From assembly GCF_900199205.1 (NCBI RefSeq), contig NZ_OBMJ01000001.1, forward strand, positions 6,317,001-6,381,000: DNA of 64,000 nt, written 5' to 3'. Positions 35,460 through 44,011 of this stretch are shown piece after piece. The notes under the pieces are model-generated. The model was not told where the DNA came from, did not search any database, and saw only the letters and a list, made by a program, of their open reading frames with translations. This DNA comes from Streptomyces sp. 1331.2. Its GTDB lineage: Bacteria > Actinomycetota > Actinomycetes > Streptomycetales > Streptomycetaceae. Every line of letters starts with the position of its first letter. The stretch's first letter is position 1. A program made the translations under genes and the position numbers.

Positions 35460-37954
35460 CATGGTCAGCGCCGGTGGCAAGCTCTGGCGCACCCCTCCGC
35501 AGGCCGGACGGCAACTGGCAGGTCCAGGGCTGGGGTGACGTCTACAGCGTCACCGGCGCGCTGAGCGGGGCACAGACCGACCACGGCCAACTCGCGCTCG
35601 CCAACACCGACGACGGGCTCCAGGTCGTCGCACTCGCCCAGGGCAAGCCATGGCACGTGGTGCGCAACAGCGCGGGGTCCTGGTCCCAGTGGGCCGATGT
35701 CACCGGCGTGGCCGGCCAGATCGCCCCGCTGACCACCGTCGGCGCTGCGGGGGCCGGGGTCGGCCTCAACGTCACGGTCGCCGGGGCCGGCAAGCTCAGC
35801 GAGACCACGAGGGACGGGACCACCGGCAAGTGGTCCGCCTGGTCGACAGTCGCCACCGGAAACGGCACGGGCAGCAGCACGACCCAGGCCTTCCGACCGA
35901 TGGGGAGCACCAACACCCCGACCGCTGCACCCAACACCGGCGGTGGAACAGGCGGGCCCCACGCGCTGCTTAGCTCCACCACCACAACTCCCACCGGGTC
36001 CAAGGCCGTCAGCTACCAGTACGACGCCAAGGGCCGCACCACCGCCATCACCGACACCGGCGGCACCGCCACCCTGGCCTGGAACGGCGAGGACAAGCTC
36101 GCCTCCTACGCCAGGACCGGCCAGGCCGGTGCCACCACCTACCTCTACGACGCCGACGGCAACCCGCTGATCCGCCGGAGCCCCGGCAAGACCACCCTGT
36201 TCCTGCCCACCGACGAACTCACCCTCGACACCGCCACCGGCTCCATGAGCAACGTGCGCTCCATCAGCGCAGGAGGCGGCCTCACCTTCACCCGCGTCAC
36301 CGCCCCCATCGGCGGCGGCACCGTCCTCATCCAGGCCGCAGACCCGCACGGCACCAACAGCGTCCAGATCAACACCGACGCCGCCCAAACGGTCACCCGC
36401 CGGGACACGGACCCCTTCGGCAACCTCCGCGGCACCCAGCCCACCGCCGGCCAGTGGGCCGGCACCAAGGGCTTCGTCGGCGGCACCAAGGACGACACCA
36501 CCGGCCTCACCAACCTCGGCGCCCGCCAATACGACCCCACCACCGGCCGCTTCATCAACCCCGACCCCATCCTCGACGCCGCCGACCCGCAGCAGTGGAA
36601 CGGCTACGCCTACAGCAACAACAACCCCGTCAACCTCTCCGACCCCTCAGGCCTGCACTTCGAGGAGTGCAGCAACGGGATGTACACGTGCAGCGGCGGG
36701 ATCACGCCGATCGAGAAGGGGCGAGACTACGACCAGATCGTAGAAGAAAACAAGAAGACCGAACAGTTCCAGGCGTACTCCGCATACAGCTACTGGCGAA
36801 CGCATAAGACGCTTCGCGAGCAATATGCGACAAAATGCAGCAACGGTCGATGCAACCCAAATTCCAAGGAAGGCCACGAAGGCAACAACAGGGACTTCCT
36901 TTTTGGCCTCGGCACAATCGTGGTGGCGCCGCTTGATCTCGTGCACACGGTTATTCATTTGGGTGATCACGAATATAGCAAGCCAGGCCCGATGGCTACC
37001 TATATAGACTGGGCCCAAGGTCACGGCCTTGACCCGCAAAGTGCACATTTTGTGTCGGGAGCGTACGCCCCTGCTGCGGTCGGCGATGCCTACGCCGCCA
37101 ACCCGGAAGTTCCACAAGGGTGGTGCAACAGCTTCCCTGCCGGCACCAAGGTTCTCCTCGCCGACGGAACCACCAAGCCGATCGAGCAGCTGACCATCGG
37201 CGACCAGGTCACCGCCACCGACCCCCAGACCGGCGATACCGCCGGCGAGCGTGTCACGAAGACCATCATCACGCCCGATGACAAGGACTTCACCGATCTC
37301 CAATTGACGACCGCGGTAGAGGCAAACCCGGCGGCGGTCCCCAGTACCATCACCTCAACCCAACACCACCCGTACTGGGACGTCACCACCAAGCGGTGGA
37401 CCGATGCGGCAGACCTCCAAGCCGGCCACCAGCTCCTGACCCCAGCGGGCGACACCGTCACCGTCGCATCGGTTCGCAACTACCACACTGACTCGACGTC
37501 TGCCTATAACCTGACCGTTAGTCAGCTCCATACGTACTATGTGCTGACAGGGGCCACGCCGATCCTCGTGCACAATTGCGGGGACACTCCACCCGGGGTG
37601 CAATGCGTTTGCCTTCCTGGTACAGGTACGGGCCCTGCGGACGTGGCAATCCGGAATTCCGGGCCTTGGACTCGTTCTGACATTATTCGAGGCTCGCTTG
37701 GACTTCGACCCAATCAGGTTGGAAGCCGAATGGAGATTCACCATGCAGATCAGATGCCTGGGTCGGCAATCCACGAGCTTGATCAAAGTGTTCACCGAGG
37801 GGCCGGAACGGATCTTCACCGAAATCCGCACAATCAAGGCGTCACGAAGGATATGCGCAAGGAAGATACTCAGCTGCACTGGTGGTACAGGTCCCAGGAG
37901 CAGGGTTGGGGAACGTACAGCCCGGACCATTGGTTCGATAACTGGGCGGAATGA
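35456..37954 (+). CDS. 5'-truncated RHS-type polymorphic toxin: propeller fragment, RHS core, Hint domain, HNH/Endo VII nuclease
   Basis: Open from GTG 35456, 832 residues, without a signal peptide or the usual long YD-repeat shell. Residues 1-160 resemble WxxW propeller units. Residues about 190-400 are RHS repeats ending in the core YDPTTGRFINPDPI...NGYAYSNNNPVNLSDPSG. A Hint (intein-like) domain spans about 557-707: CNSFPAGTKVLLADG...TQHHPYW...VLVHNCG. The last 125 residues contain MEIHHADQMPGSAIHELDQ and HRNPHNQGV, a His-rich pattern like the HNH/Endo VII (LHH-type) nuclease toxins. The SUKH gene follows after 16 bases. A frameshift near 35480-35515 and the lost 5' part suggest a displaced C-terminal cassette. 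Confidence 0.8.
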   Translation: MSWSAPVASSGAPLRRPDGNWQVQGWGDVYSVTGALSGAQTDHGQLALANTDDGLQVVALAQGKPWHVVRNSAGSWSQWADVTGVAGQIAPLTTVGAAGAGVGLNVTVAGAGKLSETTRDGTTGKWSAWSTVATGNGTGSSTTQAFRPMGSTNTPTAAPNTGGGTGGPHALLSSTTTTPTGSKAVSYQYDAKGRTTAITDTGGTATLAWNGEDKLASYARTGQAGATTYLYDADGNPLIRRSPGKTTLFLPTDELTLDTATGSMSNVRSISAGGGLTFTRVTAPIGGGTVLIQAADPHGTNSVQINTDAAQTVTRRDTDPFGNLRGTQPTAGQWAGTKGFVGGTKDDTTGLTNLGARQYDPTTGRFINPDPILDAADPQQWNGYAYSNNNPVNLSDPSGLHFEECSNGMYTCSGGITPIEKGRDYDQIVEENKKTEQFQAYSAYSYWRTHKTLREQYATKCSNGRCNPNSKEGHEGNNRDFLFGLGTIVVAPLDLVHTVIHLGDHEYSKPGPMATYIDWAQGHGLDPQSAHFVSGAYAPAAVGDAYAANPEVPQGWCNSFPAGTKVLLADGTTKPIEQLTIGDQVTATDPQTGDTAGERVTKTIITPDDKDFTDLQLTTAVEANPAAVPSTITSTQHHPYWDVTTKRWTDAADLQAGHQLLTPAGDTVTVASVRNYHTDSTSAYNLTVSQLHTYYVLTGATPILVHNCGDTPPGVQCVCLPGTGTGPADVAIRNSGPWTRSDIIRGSLGLRPNQVGSRMEIHHADQMPGSAIHELDQSVHRGAGTDLHRNPHNQGVTKDMRKEDTQLHWWYRSQEQGWGTYSPDHWFDNWAE

Positions 37955-37970
37955 TCGTTAGGTGAGAGTC

Positions 37971-38429
37971 ATGGAGTTTGAAGAGTTTGAAGCAAAATTG
38001 GTTGCGGCTCGCGCAAAACGTGCTGGCCTCAACAGTCCAGAGGGGTTTGATGTATTTGAGTTTCGAACCGCTTCGGAAGATGACCTCATGGTGGCTGAAG
38101 AAGCTCTAGGTGCGCGGCTTCCTGGTGAGTACAAGGAGTTTATGAAGCGATATGGCGGAGGGATGTTCCTATTCCTCGACTTGCTGCCGATCGCTAGTTC
38201 CGACGACCAGGAAGACGATCTACTGAAGGTGAACCTTCGGGAGTTCCTTGACGCCGACTTTATCGCTGTAGCCCCGGTCGGCACAGGAGACTGGTGGGGG
38301 TTCTCGGTCATTGACGGGCGATGTGCGGACCAGATCAATTTCTGGGATCACGAGGATGGGCGAGTTCAATTTGAGGCCGCCAGCTTCCTCGATTTCCTGG
38401 CTCATGAAGGGCTTCGCGCAGGGAGATAG
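37971..38429 (+). CDS. SUKH-family (SMI1/KNR4) immunity protein
   Basis: 152 residues from ATG 37971 (GTG 37962 is an alternative; GGTGAG precedes). The core FRTASEDDLMVAEEALGARLPGEYKEFMKRYGGGMF is the SMI1/KNR4 signature, and the C-terminal part has aromatic strands (DWWGFSVIDGRCADQINFWDHEDG). SUKH proteins neutralise nuclease toxins of polymorphic toxin systems. The 16-base gap after the nuclease end and the clearly lower GC of both gene parts support a toxin/immunity pair. It should bind the nuclease domain in the cytoplasm. Confidence 0.9.
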   Translation: MEFEEFEAKLVAARAKRAGLNSPEGFDVFEFRTASEDDLMVAEEALGARLPGEYKEFMKRYGGGMFLFLDLLPIASSDDQEDDLLKVNLREFLDADFIAVAPVGTGDWWGFSVIDGRCADQINFWDHEDGRVQFEAASFLDFLAHEGLRAGR

Positions 38430-38472
38430 CTTCCCGGTGACCCCCGCCAGAATCTCGGGCACTGTTTGATTG

Positions 38473-38504
38473 CTCCGCCCCGCTGGTCATCCAGCGGGGC
38501 GGAG
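38473..38504 (+). terminator. Terminator after the immunity gene
   Basis: CTCCGCCCCGCTGG and CCAGCGGGGCGGAG form a perfect 14-bp stem with a TCAT loop, 43 bases after the stop. Confidence 0.8.
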
Positions 38505-39005
38505 TGCTATGAGCAATGTGGGGTGGATGGGGGCCAGAGTGTCCCGTAAGCCAGAGTTCGACACAGGCGGGTTAATCGCCGCGCCGGTGAACAGGTTCGG
38601 CAGTTAAAGTCCTGGTGCCTGCCCCGCCTGAGTCGGCCGTCGGCCGGTGAACTGCTTGCCACCGTCCGGCATTACCTGTCCTGTGTGCTTCGAACGTCCC
38701 ATACGGCCGACTCAGCGCGCGCCGCCCGCTGCGCAGCCGATGCCGTGACGCAGTACTGGAAGGACCGAGCGGCAAGATTTGATGGACGATGAACGCTATC
38801 GAGGCGAGCGAATGACTGATCGAGCTGGTTCGACCTTCGCCGCTGACCCTGTCGTAGCAGGGCGGTGGATCTGGTGGCAGCCTGATCCGGGTGACGCCAG
38901 GGAGGGTGGGAGCAGCCCTGACGCAAGGTGAATTTTTGGATGAATTTGTCGAGTCGGATAGTTTGAATGCTGCATAGGATCGCGACCGATTGTTGGATGG
39001 TGGAC
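38505..39005. other. Intergenic region with a possible gene remnant
   Basis: I do not call a confident gene. A plus-strand frame from about 38548 to the TGA at 38791 reads AGELLATVRHYLSCVLRT...AVTQYWKDRAARFDGR at its end, which looks like real protein but has no start codon and no family I recognise. It may be the tail of a deleted gene. This fits with recombination debris around the toxin cassette. Confidence 0.3.
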
Positions 39006-39380
39006 ATGGACGAGTTCATGGCGAACGTTCCCTGGGGGATCTTGAAGATTGAGGCAGCGGGCGGCGGTGGGGATATCCCAGATGCGGACAGAGGGGGCCG
39101 ACCGGTATCGGCGAACGAACGCTGTGTGACCGTCACGGTTTTGCATGGTGACTTTGGGCCCGTGCGAGTAAGAATTGGCGAACATGGCGATGAGGGAGGC
39201 GCAGCTTTGGCATTCTTGGGAACCATTGAGTGTCGAAGCGGAATTCTTGAGATCTCGGATATTGTTGGCGAGAAGCCATATTTCCAAATGCCAATTGAGC
39301 CGGGCAGGGTGAAGATTTCCGTAGAGCTTGACAAGTTGGAGGATGCGGAGATCGTAACTATCAAGGTGAAAGCGGCTTAG
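39006..39380 (+). CDS. Hypothetical protein, possible orphan immunity-type gene
   Basis: 124 residues from ATG 39006 (GGATGG 5 bases upstream); ATG 38967 and ATG 38997 are alternatives. No family is recognised. The C-terminal two thirds look like a small beta-sandwich: VTVTVLHGDFGPVRVRIGE, then SGILEISDIVGEKPY and RVKISVELDKLEDAEIVTIKV. The gene is lower in GC than its surroundings, like the SUKH gene upstream. It has no signal peptide. Position after a toxin/immunity pair suggests an orphan immunity or displaced cassette gene, but that is inference. Confidence 0.55.
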   Translation: MDEFMANVPWGILKIEAAGGGGDIPDADRGGRPVSANERCVTVTVLHGDFGPVRVRIGEHGDEGGAALAFLGTIECRSGILEISDIVGEKPYFQMPIEPGRVKISVELDKLEDAEIVTIKVKAA

Positions 39381-39713
39381 TAGGATATCGTCAGCCCGTT
39401 TCCCGGTGTGGAATCTACGCACTGCCGGCTGGCGGGAGTCCGGCTGCTGAGGGCGCCTACAGCGATGCGCATGGCCTCACGAAGGTCTGACCTCAGTGAC
39501 CACGGCCCCCGCGGGCGGATCTTCGCGGCCCCCGGGTGCTTGTAGCGCACCCGGGTGTGGCGGACAATCCGCAGTTCGTCGTAAGACAGGCCAGGGGCCC
39601 GCGGGCAAGACTGTCTTCTGCATGTCCATGCGGATCACCGGCAGTTCTGCTCTGCCGCTCGGATCAACAGCACGCGCCATTCGCACTCCCACACCACCAG
39701 AAGGTTGGAAGCG
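39381..39713. other. Intergenic region
   Basis: No gene is supported in these 333 bases. It holds the hairpin at 39531-39555 and, at its right end, AGAAGG and GGAAG before the next start. Confidence 0.5.
39531..39555 (+). terminator. Hairpin, probable terminator
   Basis: CCCGGGTGC and GCACCCGGG form a perfect 9-bp stem with a 7-base loop in the gap after the orphan gene. Confidence 0.5.
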
Positions 39714-40646
39714 ATGCACCTCCGTGCCACGACCCGCAAACTCCTCCTCGCCGGCCTGGCGCTCGCCCTCGGCGCCGCCCCGTTGCTGGCCGTCCCGGCC
39801 CAGGCCACCACCTCTACGGTCGCTCTCGCACCGGTGAGCGCGGCCGCGTCCGTCGCCCTGCCGGGCGCCCGAATCTCCGTGTCGACCGCCTTGTTCGCGC
39901 TCTCCCCCGACCGGAGCGGTGTCTTCAACTGGAACGGCGCCACCTGGACCCAGGTCGGCGGTCCGGCTGCCACCATCGTCTCCGGCGGCGGCGGGCTGGT
40001 CGCCACCAACCCGACCAGCGGGGACCTCTACGTCTACAACTGGAGCCCCAACAGCTGGTCCAGGATCGGCGGGCCGGGCAAGCAGTTCGCCCTGGACGGC
40101 AGCCGCCACGTCTTCGGGCTCAGCCCCGACGGCAGCGGTGTGTTCGTCTGGATGGGCGGCACCAACTGGAACCAGATCGGCGGCCCGGCAAGCAGCATCG
40201 CCGCCGGCGGCAACACCCTGATCGCCACCAACCCCAGTACCGGGGACGTCTGGCGCTACGACGGCACCGGATGGTCCCGGATCGGCGGCCCCGGCGCCCA
40301 GTTCGCCGTGGACGACGCGGGCCGCGTCTACGGCCTCAGCCCCGACCGCAGCGGCGTCTTCCAGTGGCAGGGCGGCACCGACTGGACCCAGGTCGGCGGC
40401 CCGGCCGGCAGCATCGTCGCGGGTGGTGGTGGCACCCTGCTCGCCACCAACCCCACGACCGGGGACGTCTGGCGCTACAGCGGCGGGAGCTGGTCCCGGA
40501 TCGGTGGCCCCGGCGCCGAGTTCACCATCGACGGTGCCGGCCACGTGTACGGCCTCAGCTCCGACCGCAGCGGCGTCTTCCAGTGGCAGGGCGGCACCGA
40601 CTGGACCCAGGTCGGTGGCCCCGCCGCCTGGCTCGCCGCCTCCTGA
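39714..40646 (+). CDS. Secreted tectonin-like beta-propeller protein
   Basis: 310 residues from ATG 39714; a TTG at 39705 is also in frame. A Sec signal covers residues 1-30 (LLLAGLALALGAAPLLAVPAQA). The mature part has seven motifs of the form W(T/S/N)(Q/R)(V/I)GGP at regular spacing, alternating with GVFxWxG and DVWRYxG strands, as in tectonin/fungal-lectin propellers. Neighbouring blades are nearly identical in DNA, indicating recent expansion. It may bind surface glycans. Unlike the lectin cluster at 7457-15329, this protein has a clear secretion signal. It is monocistronic and ends at a bidirectional terminator. Confidence 0.85.
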   Translation: MHLRATTRKLLLAGLALALGAAPLLAVPAQATTSTVALAPVSAAASVALPGARISVSTALFALSPDRSGVFNWNGATWTQVGGPAATIVSGGGGLVATNPTSGDLYVYNWSPNSWSRIGGPGKQFALDGSRHVFGLSPDGSGVFVWMGGTNWNQIGGPASSIAAGGNTLIATNPSTGDVWRYDGTGWSRIGGPGAQFAVDDAGRVYGLSPDRSGVFQWQGGTDWTQVGGPAGSIVAGGGGTLLATNPTTGDVWRYSGGSWSRIGGPGAEFTIDGAGHVYGLSSDRSGVFQWQGGTDWTQVGGPAAWLAAS

Positions 40647-40663
40647 GATTCGACGACGACCCG

Positions 40664-40693
40664 GGCCCGCCGCGCCACTTCGCGCGGCGGGCC
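40664..40693. terminator. Bidirectional terminator
   Basis: GGCCCGCCGCGC and GCGCGGCGGGCC form a perfect 12-bp stem with a 6-base loop between convergent genes ending at 40646 and 40698. Confidence 0.8.
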
Positions 40694-40697
40694 GTCC

Positions 40698-41210
40698 TCA
40701 CGTGCCGCCCGTGGCTCGAACGTAGACGTCCGCCGCCCCCCGGCGGCCGCCGGGCCGGCGCACCACGAAGACCTGCCGCCCGGCCTGCCCCTCCGGAACC
40801 AGCGCGCCCTCCGCCGGCTCGTCGCCGGGGAGCGCCGCCCTCAGGTCCTCCGGCAGGGGGGCAGTGGTACCAGGCTGCGGCAGGTCGTACGTGCTGAGGA
40901 AATCGTCGACGTTGACGTCGTCGCCGCCGTCGATCCCGTAGTGCAGGTACGCGACCGGCACCCCGCCGACGGTCCGGGCGAGCACGGCGTCCGCCGGCAC
41001 GTAGTACCGCCCCTTCTTGGGATGCTGGTCGTGATGCAGCCCCGCCACCCGCTCCGCACGGTCGCTGTCGGTCTCAGGCTGATCGCCGAACCGGAGGAAC
41101 CCGGTCGCCCCCCACCAGAGGCATCCCACGGTGACCAGGATGCAGAGCCCGAGGAACGCGCCCAGGACTCCACGCCGCAACGGCCTGCGATCGGGCCGGC
41201 TGTATGTCAT
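40698..41210 (-). CDS. Small single-pass membrane protein of the WXG-like operon
   Basis: 170 residues from ATG 41210, overlapping the upstream stop by 4 bases (ATGA). One transmembrane helix lies near residues 14-36 (GVLGAFLGLCILVTVGCLWWG). The rest is an extracytoplasmic, hydrophilic domain with many Asp/Glu and Pro. It is the last gene of a three-gene operon. No family is recognised. By position it may be an immunity or anchoring protein for the WXG-like protein; that is inference. Confidence 0.75.
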   Translation of the reverse strand: MTYSRPDRRPLRRGVLGAFLGLCILVTVGCLWWGATGFLRFGDQPETDSDRAERVAGLHHDQHPKKGRYYVPADAVLARTVGGVPVAYLHYGIDGGDDVNVDDFLSTYDLPQPGTTAPLPEDLRAALPGDEPAEGALVPEGQAGRQVFVVRRPGGRRGAADVYVRATGGT

Positions 41211-42541
41211 GTCAGAGCTTCCTGCTCCTGGTCTTGCTGGTTCCCCCCCATGTCGAACTCCCGGGCCAGTCCGGTGCGGTGGAGGCGCTGGATGTCCTGG
41301 TCCGTCACCCGTCCCACCCCTGGCACATCGGTGCTCTTCCCGTTGTCCCAGTTGTACCGGTCGCGGACGTTCGTCCTGTAAGTGACGGTCACCTCGGGTG
41401 GAGCGCCGGGCGACGTCGGCTTGACCTCGACCTTCGCTTCGGTGTTGTAGTGGAAGGAACCAACCGCGTAGAACCAGTCCTTGCTGCTGTCCGGCGTTGC
41501 GGACATGGGTTGCCAACCGGTCTGCTGGACCAGCGCGACGGGTTTGCCCGTTCGTCGGTACTCCGCCAGGGCCTCGGCCTCCCAGCCGCTGAGGTTTCCG
41601 TCCAGCGTGGTGTTCACGCTCTGCTGGAAGTCGGGGATGTCCTTCAGCATGTCCTCGACGTTCAGGTCCAGCGGCTCGCCCGTGCCGGAGAGGTAGTGCG
41701 CCATGTTGGCGCTGGCATGTGTGCCACCGGCCGCGAATGGCATGGCGGCGATTCCGGCCCCCAGCGTGGCTGCCAGCTTGTGGTCCTTGTCGGTAGGGCT
41801 CTCGGTGTTGTAGTCGCCTGCGCCCCGGTCGTAGGGATCGGGCGGCAGCAGCACCCCGCCCTCACCCCCGAAGACCTTCGGTAGGGCGCGTGCCGCGGCC
41901 AGATCCTCACTCACCACCCGCTTCGTCCAGTCATCGAGGTGGCGGTAGGCCACTGCGTCGTCAATGCGATCCAGCTCCTGCCCCGCCGTGTTGCTGACAT
42001 CGGCCGCGTACTTCTTGGCAGCCGTCAACAGGTTACGGATGTCTCCGGCAACGGCGGCCAGGCGACGGGACTCACCCAGGCTCTCCGGGTCGTTGCTCCC
42101 GCTCAACCAAGCCGGATAGCCGATGTCGCCGTCGTCCTTGATCGTGAGGTCGTTGGCATGAGCGAGATCGTCCGCCTCGAACACCCACCGGCGAGCCAGG
42201 GCCAGACCTGCGGCGGCATTCACCAGGGTGAGCCGAGCAGCTTCCATCTCCTGCTCGGCGATGGACAATTCGTCAAGCAGGTCGGACAGCACCCGGCGCC
42301 CCAGGTCGGCGGCGTCGCCGCTCCAGCCCTCCTGAAGCGTGGAGAGCACGTCGACGGCGAGATAGCGCGCGGAGCCAAGGGCGGTCCCGACCTTGTCCCA
42401 CTCTTCTGCTGCCCGATGGAATGCCTCGGGGTCACAGGACCGAATCTGCTGCAGTGTGACTGGCTTCGCGAAGTGACGCTCGTGAACGGGTTCGGCGACC
42501 TTGCGGCGGCCGTCCGGAGCCTCGTCGTAGACGGACGGCAT
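41207..42541 (-). CDS. WXG/ESX-like protein with unknown C-terminal domain
   Basis: 444 residues. The N-terminal 170 residues are helical with a WXG-type turn (LQEGWSGDAADLGRR) between two long helices, like WXG100/LXG secretion modules. An Asp/Asn-rich linker follows. The C-terminal domain (residues about 330-430) has motifs GSFHYNTEAKVEV, VRDRYNWDNGK and ITDQDIQRLHRTGLAREF-type sequence (here VTDQDIQRLHRTGLAREF) that I believe recur in actinobacterial proteins but cannot name. There is no signal peptide. The start shares one base with the preceding stop. A type VII-secreted effector is plausible; no ESX core gene is in the window. Confidence 0.75.
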   Translation of the reverse strand: MPSVYDEAPDGRRKVAEPVHERHFAKPVTLQQIRSCDPEAFHRAAEEWDKVGTALGSARYLAVDVLSTLQEGWSGDAADLGRRVLSDLLDELSIAEQEMEAARLTLVNAAAGLALARRWVFEADDLAHANDLTIKDDGDIGYPAWLSGSNDPESLGESRRLAAVAGDIRNLLTAAKKYAADVSNTAGQELDRIDDAVAYRHLDDWTKRVVSEDLAAARALPKVFGGEGGVLLPPDPYDRGAGDYNTESPTDKDHKLAATLGAGIAAMPFAAGGTHASANMAHYLSGTGEPLDLNVEDMLKDIPDFQQSVNTTLDGNLSGWEAEALAEYRRTGKPVALVQQTGWQPMSATPDSSKDWFYAVGSFHYNTEAKVEVKPTSPGAPPEVTVTYRTNVRDRYNWDNGKSTDVPGVGRVTDQDIQRLHRTGLAREFDMGGNQQDQEQEALT

Positions 42542-42702
42542 CAGTTCTTGCCCTCCAACAAGGAAGCGGCGTTCTGCAGTTGCTCGGCAACGGCGGCTTC
42601 CTGCCGATAGTAGTTGGCCGCCGTGATCCGAAGCCCCTCAGCGAGCTTCCTCATCGCGTCGGTGATCCTGCTGGTCTCCTGGGCAACACTCCTGGTTCTC
42701 AC
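42541..42702 (-). CDS. Short helical protein, WXG100-related
   Basis: A 53-residue frame from GTG 42702 to a TGA sharing one base with the next ATG. The sequence ITDAMRKLAEGLRITAANYYRQEAAVAEQLQ resembles the C-terminal helix of small ESX partners, which often end with a conserved Tyr-x3-Glu. No strong ribosome site is visible, and the N-terminal helix with the WXG turn is missing, so it may be shortened. Overlap with the larger WXG-like gene supports co-expression. Confidence 0.5.
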   Translation of the reverse strand: MRTRSVAQETSRITDAMRKLAEGLRITAANYYRQEAAVAEQLQNAASLLEGKN

Positions 42703-42824
42703 GCTAACGAGAGGGCAGCGGCGGGCGCAGGTGAACGGGATGACCCGTGAGGGAGCCGACCCATGCCTTCGTCGGCCGGCGCGCCATCCGGACGGGTGTG
42801 TTGACGGATGGCGGTTCAGGAAGC

Positions 42825-42859
42825 CCGCAGGGCCTTCACGTGAGGTGGAGGCCCTGCGG
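42825..42859 (-). terminator. Terminator of the I36-type gene
   Basis: CCGCAGGGCCT and AGGCCCTGCGG form a perfect 11-bp stem with a 13-base loop, immediately past the stop at 42877 on the minus strand. Confidence 0.7.
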
Positions 42860-42876
42860 ATTCCTCGGATGGTCTG

Positions 42877-43290
42877 TCAGGAGAGCAGGCGGGCGTCGTT
42901 GTTGGCCGCGCCGTTGAGGGATCCGGCGTAGCCGGCCGGGTAGGACAGCCAGAAGCCGTCGCTGATCTTGTCGACCCACACCGTGTGGTCGGTGTTGTTC
43001 ACGATCGAGGCGGCGTTCTGGTAGATGGTCTGGCCGTAGCCGGAGCCGTTCGCCCAGTGGGCGAAGGTGAAGTTGTGCAGGTCGACGTTCTGGCCCGGGG
43101 ACCAGTTCTCGAACGAACCCCAGCCGACCCCGGGAGAGTTGTAGTACAGGCAGACGGTTCCGTTGGGGCAAGCCTCCACCCCGCCCGGACCTGCGGCGTA
43201 GGCGCTGCCGGTGGCCATGGCCACCGCGCCGGCCGTCAGTGCCGCCACTGCTGCGAGCCTGGCCGCACGCGGTTTGATCGTGATGCGCAT
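42877..43290 (-). CDS. Secreted peptidase inhibitor family I36-like protein
   Basis: 137 residues from ATG 43290 with GGGAG 6 bases upstream. The signal peptide (residues 1-33) ends at AYA. The mature domain (CPNGTVCLYYNSPGVGWGSFENWSPG...) with paired Cys and aromatic Gly-rich turns fits the I36 family of gamma-crystallin-like inhibitors such as the Streptomyces metalloproteinase inhibitor. It may inhibit metallopeptidases or act as a small secreted structural protein. The gene is monocistronic. Confidence 0.8.
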   Translation of the reverse strand: MRITIKPRAARLAAVAALTAGAVAMATGSAYAAGPGGVEACPNGTVCLYYNSPGVGWGSFENWSPGQNVDLHNFTFAHWANGSGYGQTIYQNAASIVNNTDHTVWVDKISDGFWLSYPAGYAGSLNGAANNDARLLS

Positions 43291-43465
43291 TCCGTACTCC
43301 CGTCCCAAGTCGACAGTGCAGGAAGGCCGGTGGGTGCGGTCCGATGTCGACCGGTGCCCGTTCGAGGCCTCGAACAGGCTGGCACGGCAGTCTCGTTGGC
43401 GCCATGGGTTCGCACGGTTCCGCTTGTGGACACATCCGGAGGCGGCGGCGCCGGTTTCGGAGGGC

Positions 43466-43819
43466 TCAGGCGGCCTCGGCCCGGCTGGTCGTGGCGGCAC
43501 CCGGCTGGGCGAGCCAGATCAGCCGGGAGGTGATCCCGGGCCGCCCGGCGAAGTGCCGGACGGCCCGGTCGGGGGAGGAGAGGGTCAATCGGGCCCGCCC
43601 GTCGATGCCGATCACGTGCGCCGACCCGTCACCGTTGGCGAATCCCCAGGCCACCACCCACCCGTCGGCGTCCGCAAGGCCTTCGTCGGACACCTGGACG
43701 ACGGCGAACAGCCGGGGTGCGGTGTCGAGCACCAGCTCGCACAGCTCCTGTTCGAAGGTCGGGGCGGATGGCGTCCCGAGCCCGACCGAGTGGAGGTTTG
43801 GTGAGGGCGCAGCGGTCAT
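43466..43819 (-). CDS. Hypothetical protein divergent from the XRE gene
   Basis: 117 residues from ATG 43819 with AGGAG 6 bases upstream. I recognise no family. The chain has an acidic helix (FEQELCELVLDTAPRLFAVVQV) followed by strand-like segments (GWVVAWGFANGDGSAHVIGI, ARLTLSSPDRAVRHFAG). There is no signal peptide. Genes of this kind commonly neighbour XRE/DUF397 loci in streptomycetes. It shares a divergent intergenic region with the XRE regulator, so shared control is possible. Confidence 0.65.
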   Translation of the reverse strand: MTAAPSPNLHSVGLGTPSAPTFEQELCELVLDTAPRLFAVVQVSDEGLADADGWVVAWGFANGDGSAHVIGIDGRARLTLSSPDRAVRHFAGRPGITSRLIWLAQPGAATTSRAEAA

Positions 43820-44011
43820 GGAAGTCTCCTACATAAAACGGGAGGTGGACGCCTGCGCTGCCACGATCGTAGCAGCGCAGGCGTACCTGACGCAGAATCA
43901 AAAGTAGCCAGTCGGTAATATGTAGTCCACCGCCATTGAGATATTTGAAGCACCTTCACTCCAATGGGTGATGGATGCCGACGATGGCGGTTGAGAGTGA
44001 GGAGACAGCGG

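Noticed and set aside
36700-39400. Prophage or genomic island
   Set aside because: GC falls locally, but there is no integrase, att repeat or phage structural gene; toxin-cassette exchange explains it better.
38796-39422. 208-codon minus-strand frame
   Set aside because: It is antisense to a plus-strand gene with better strand-like structure, has no ribosome site and no recognisable motif.
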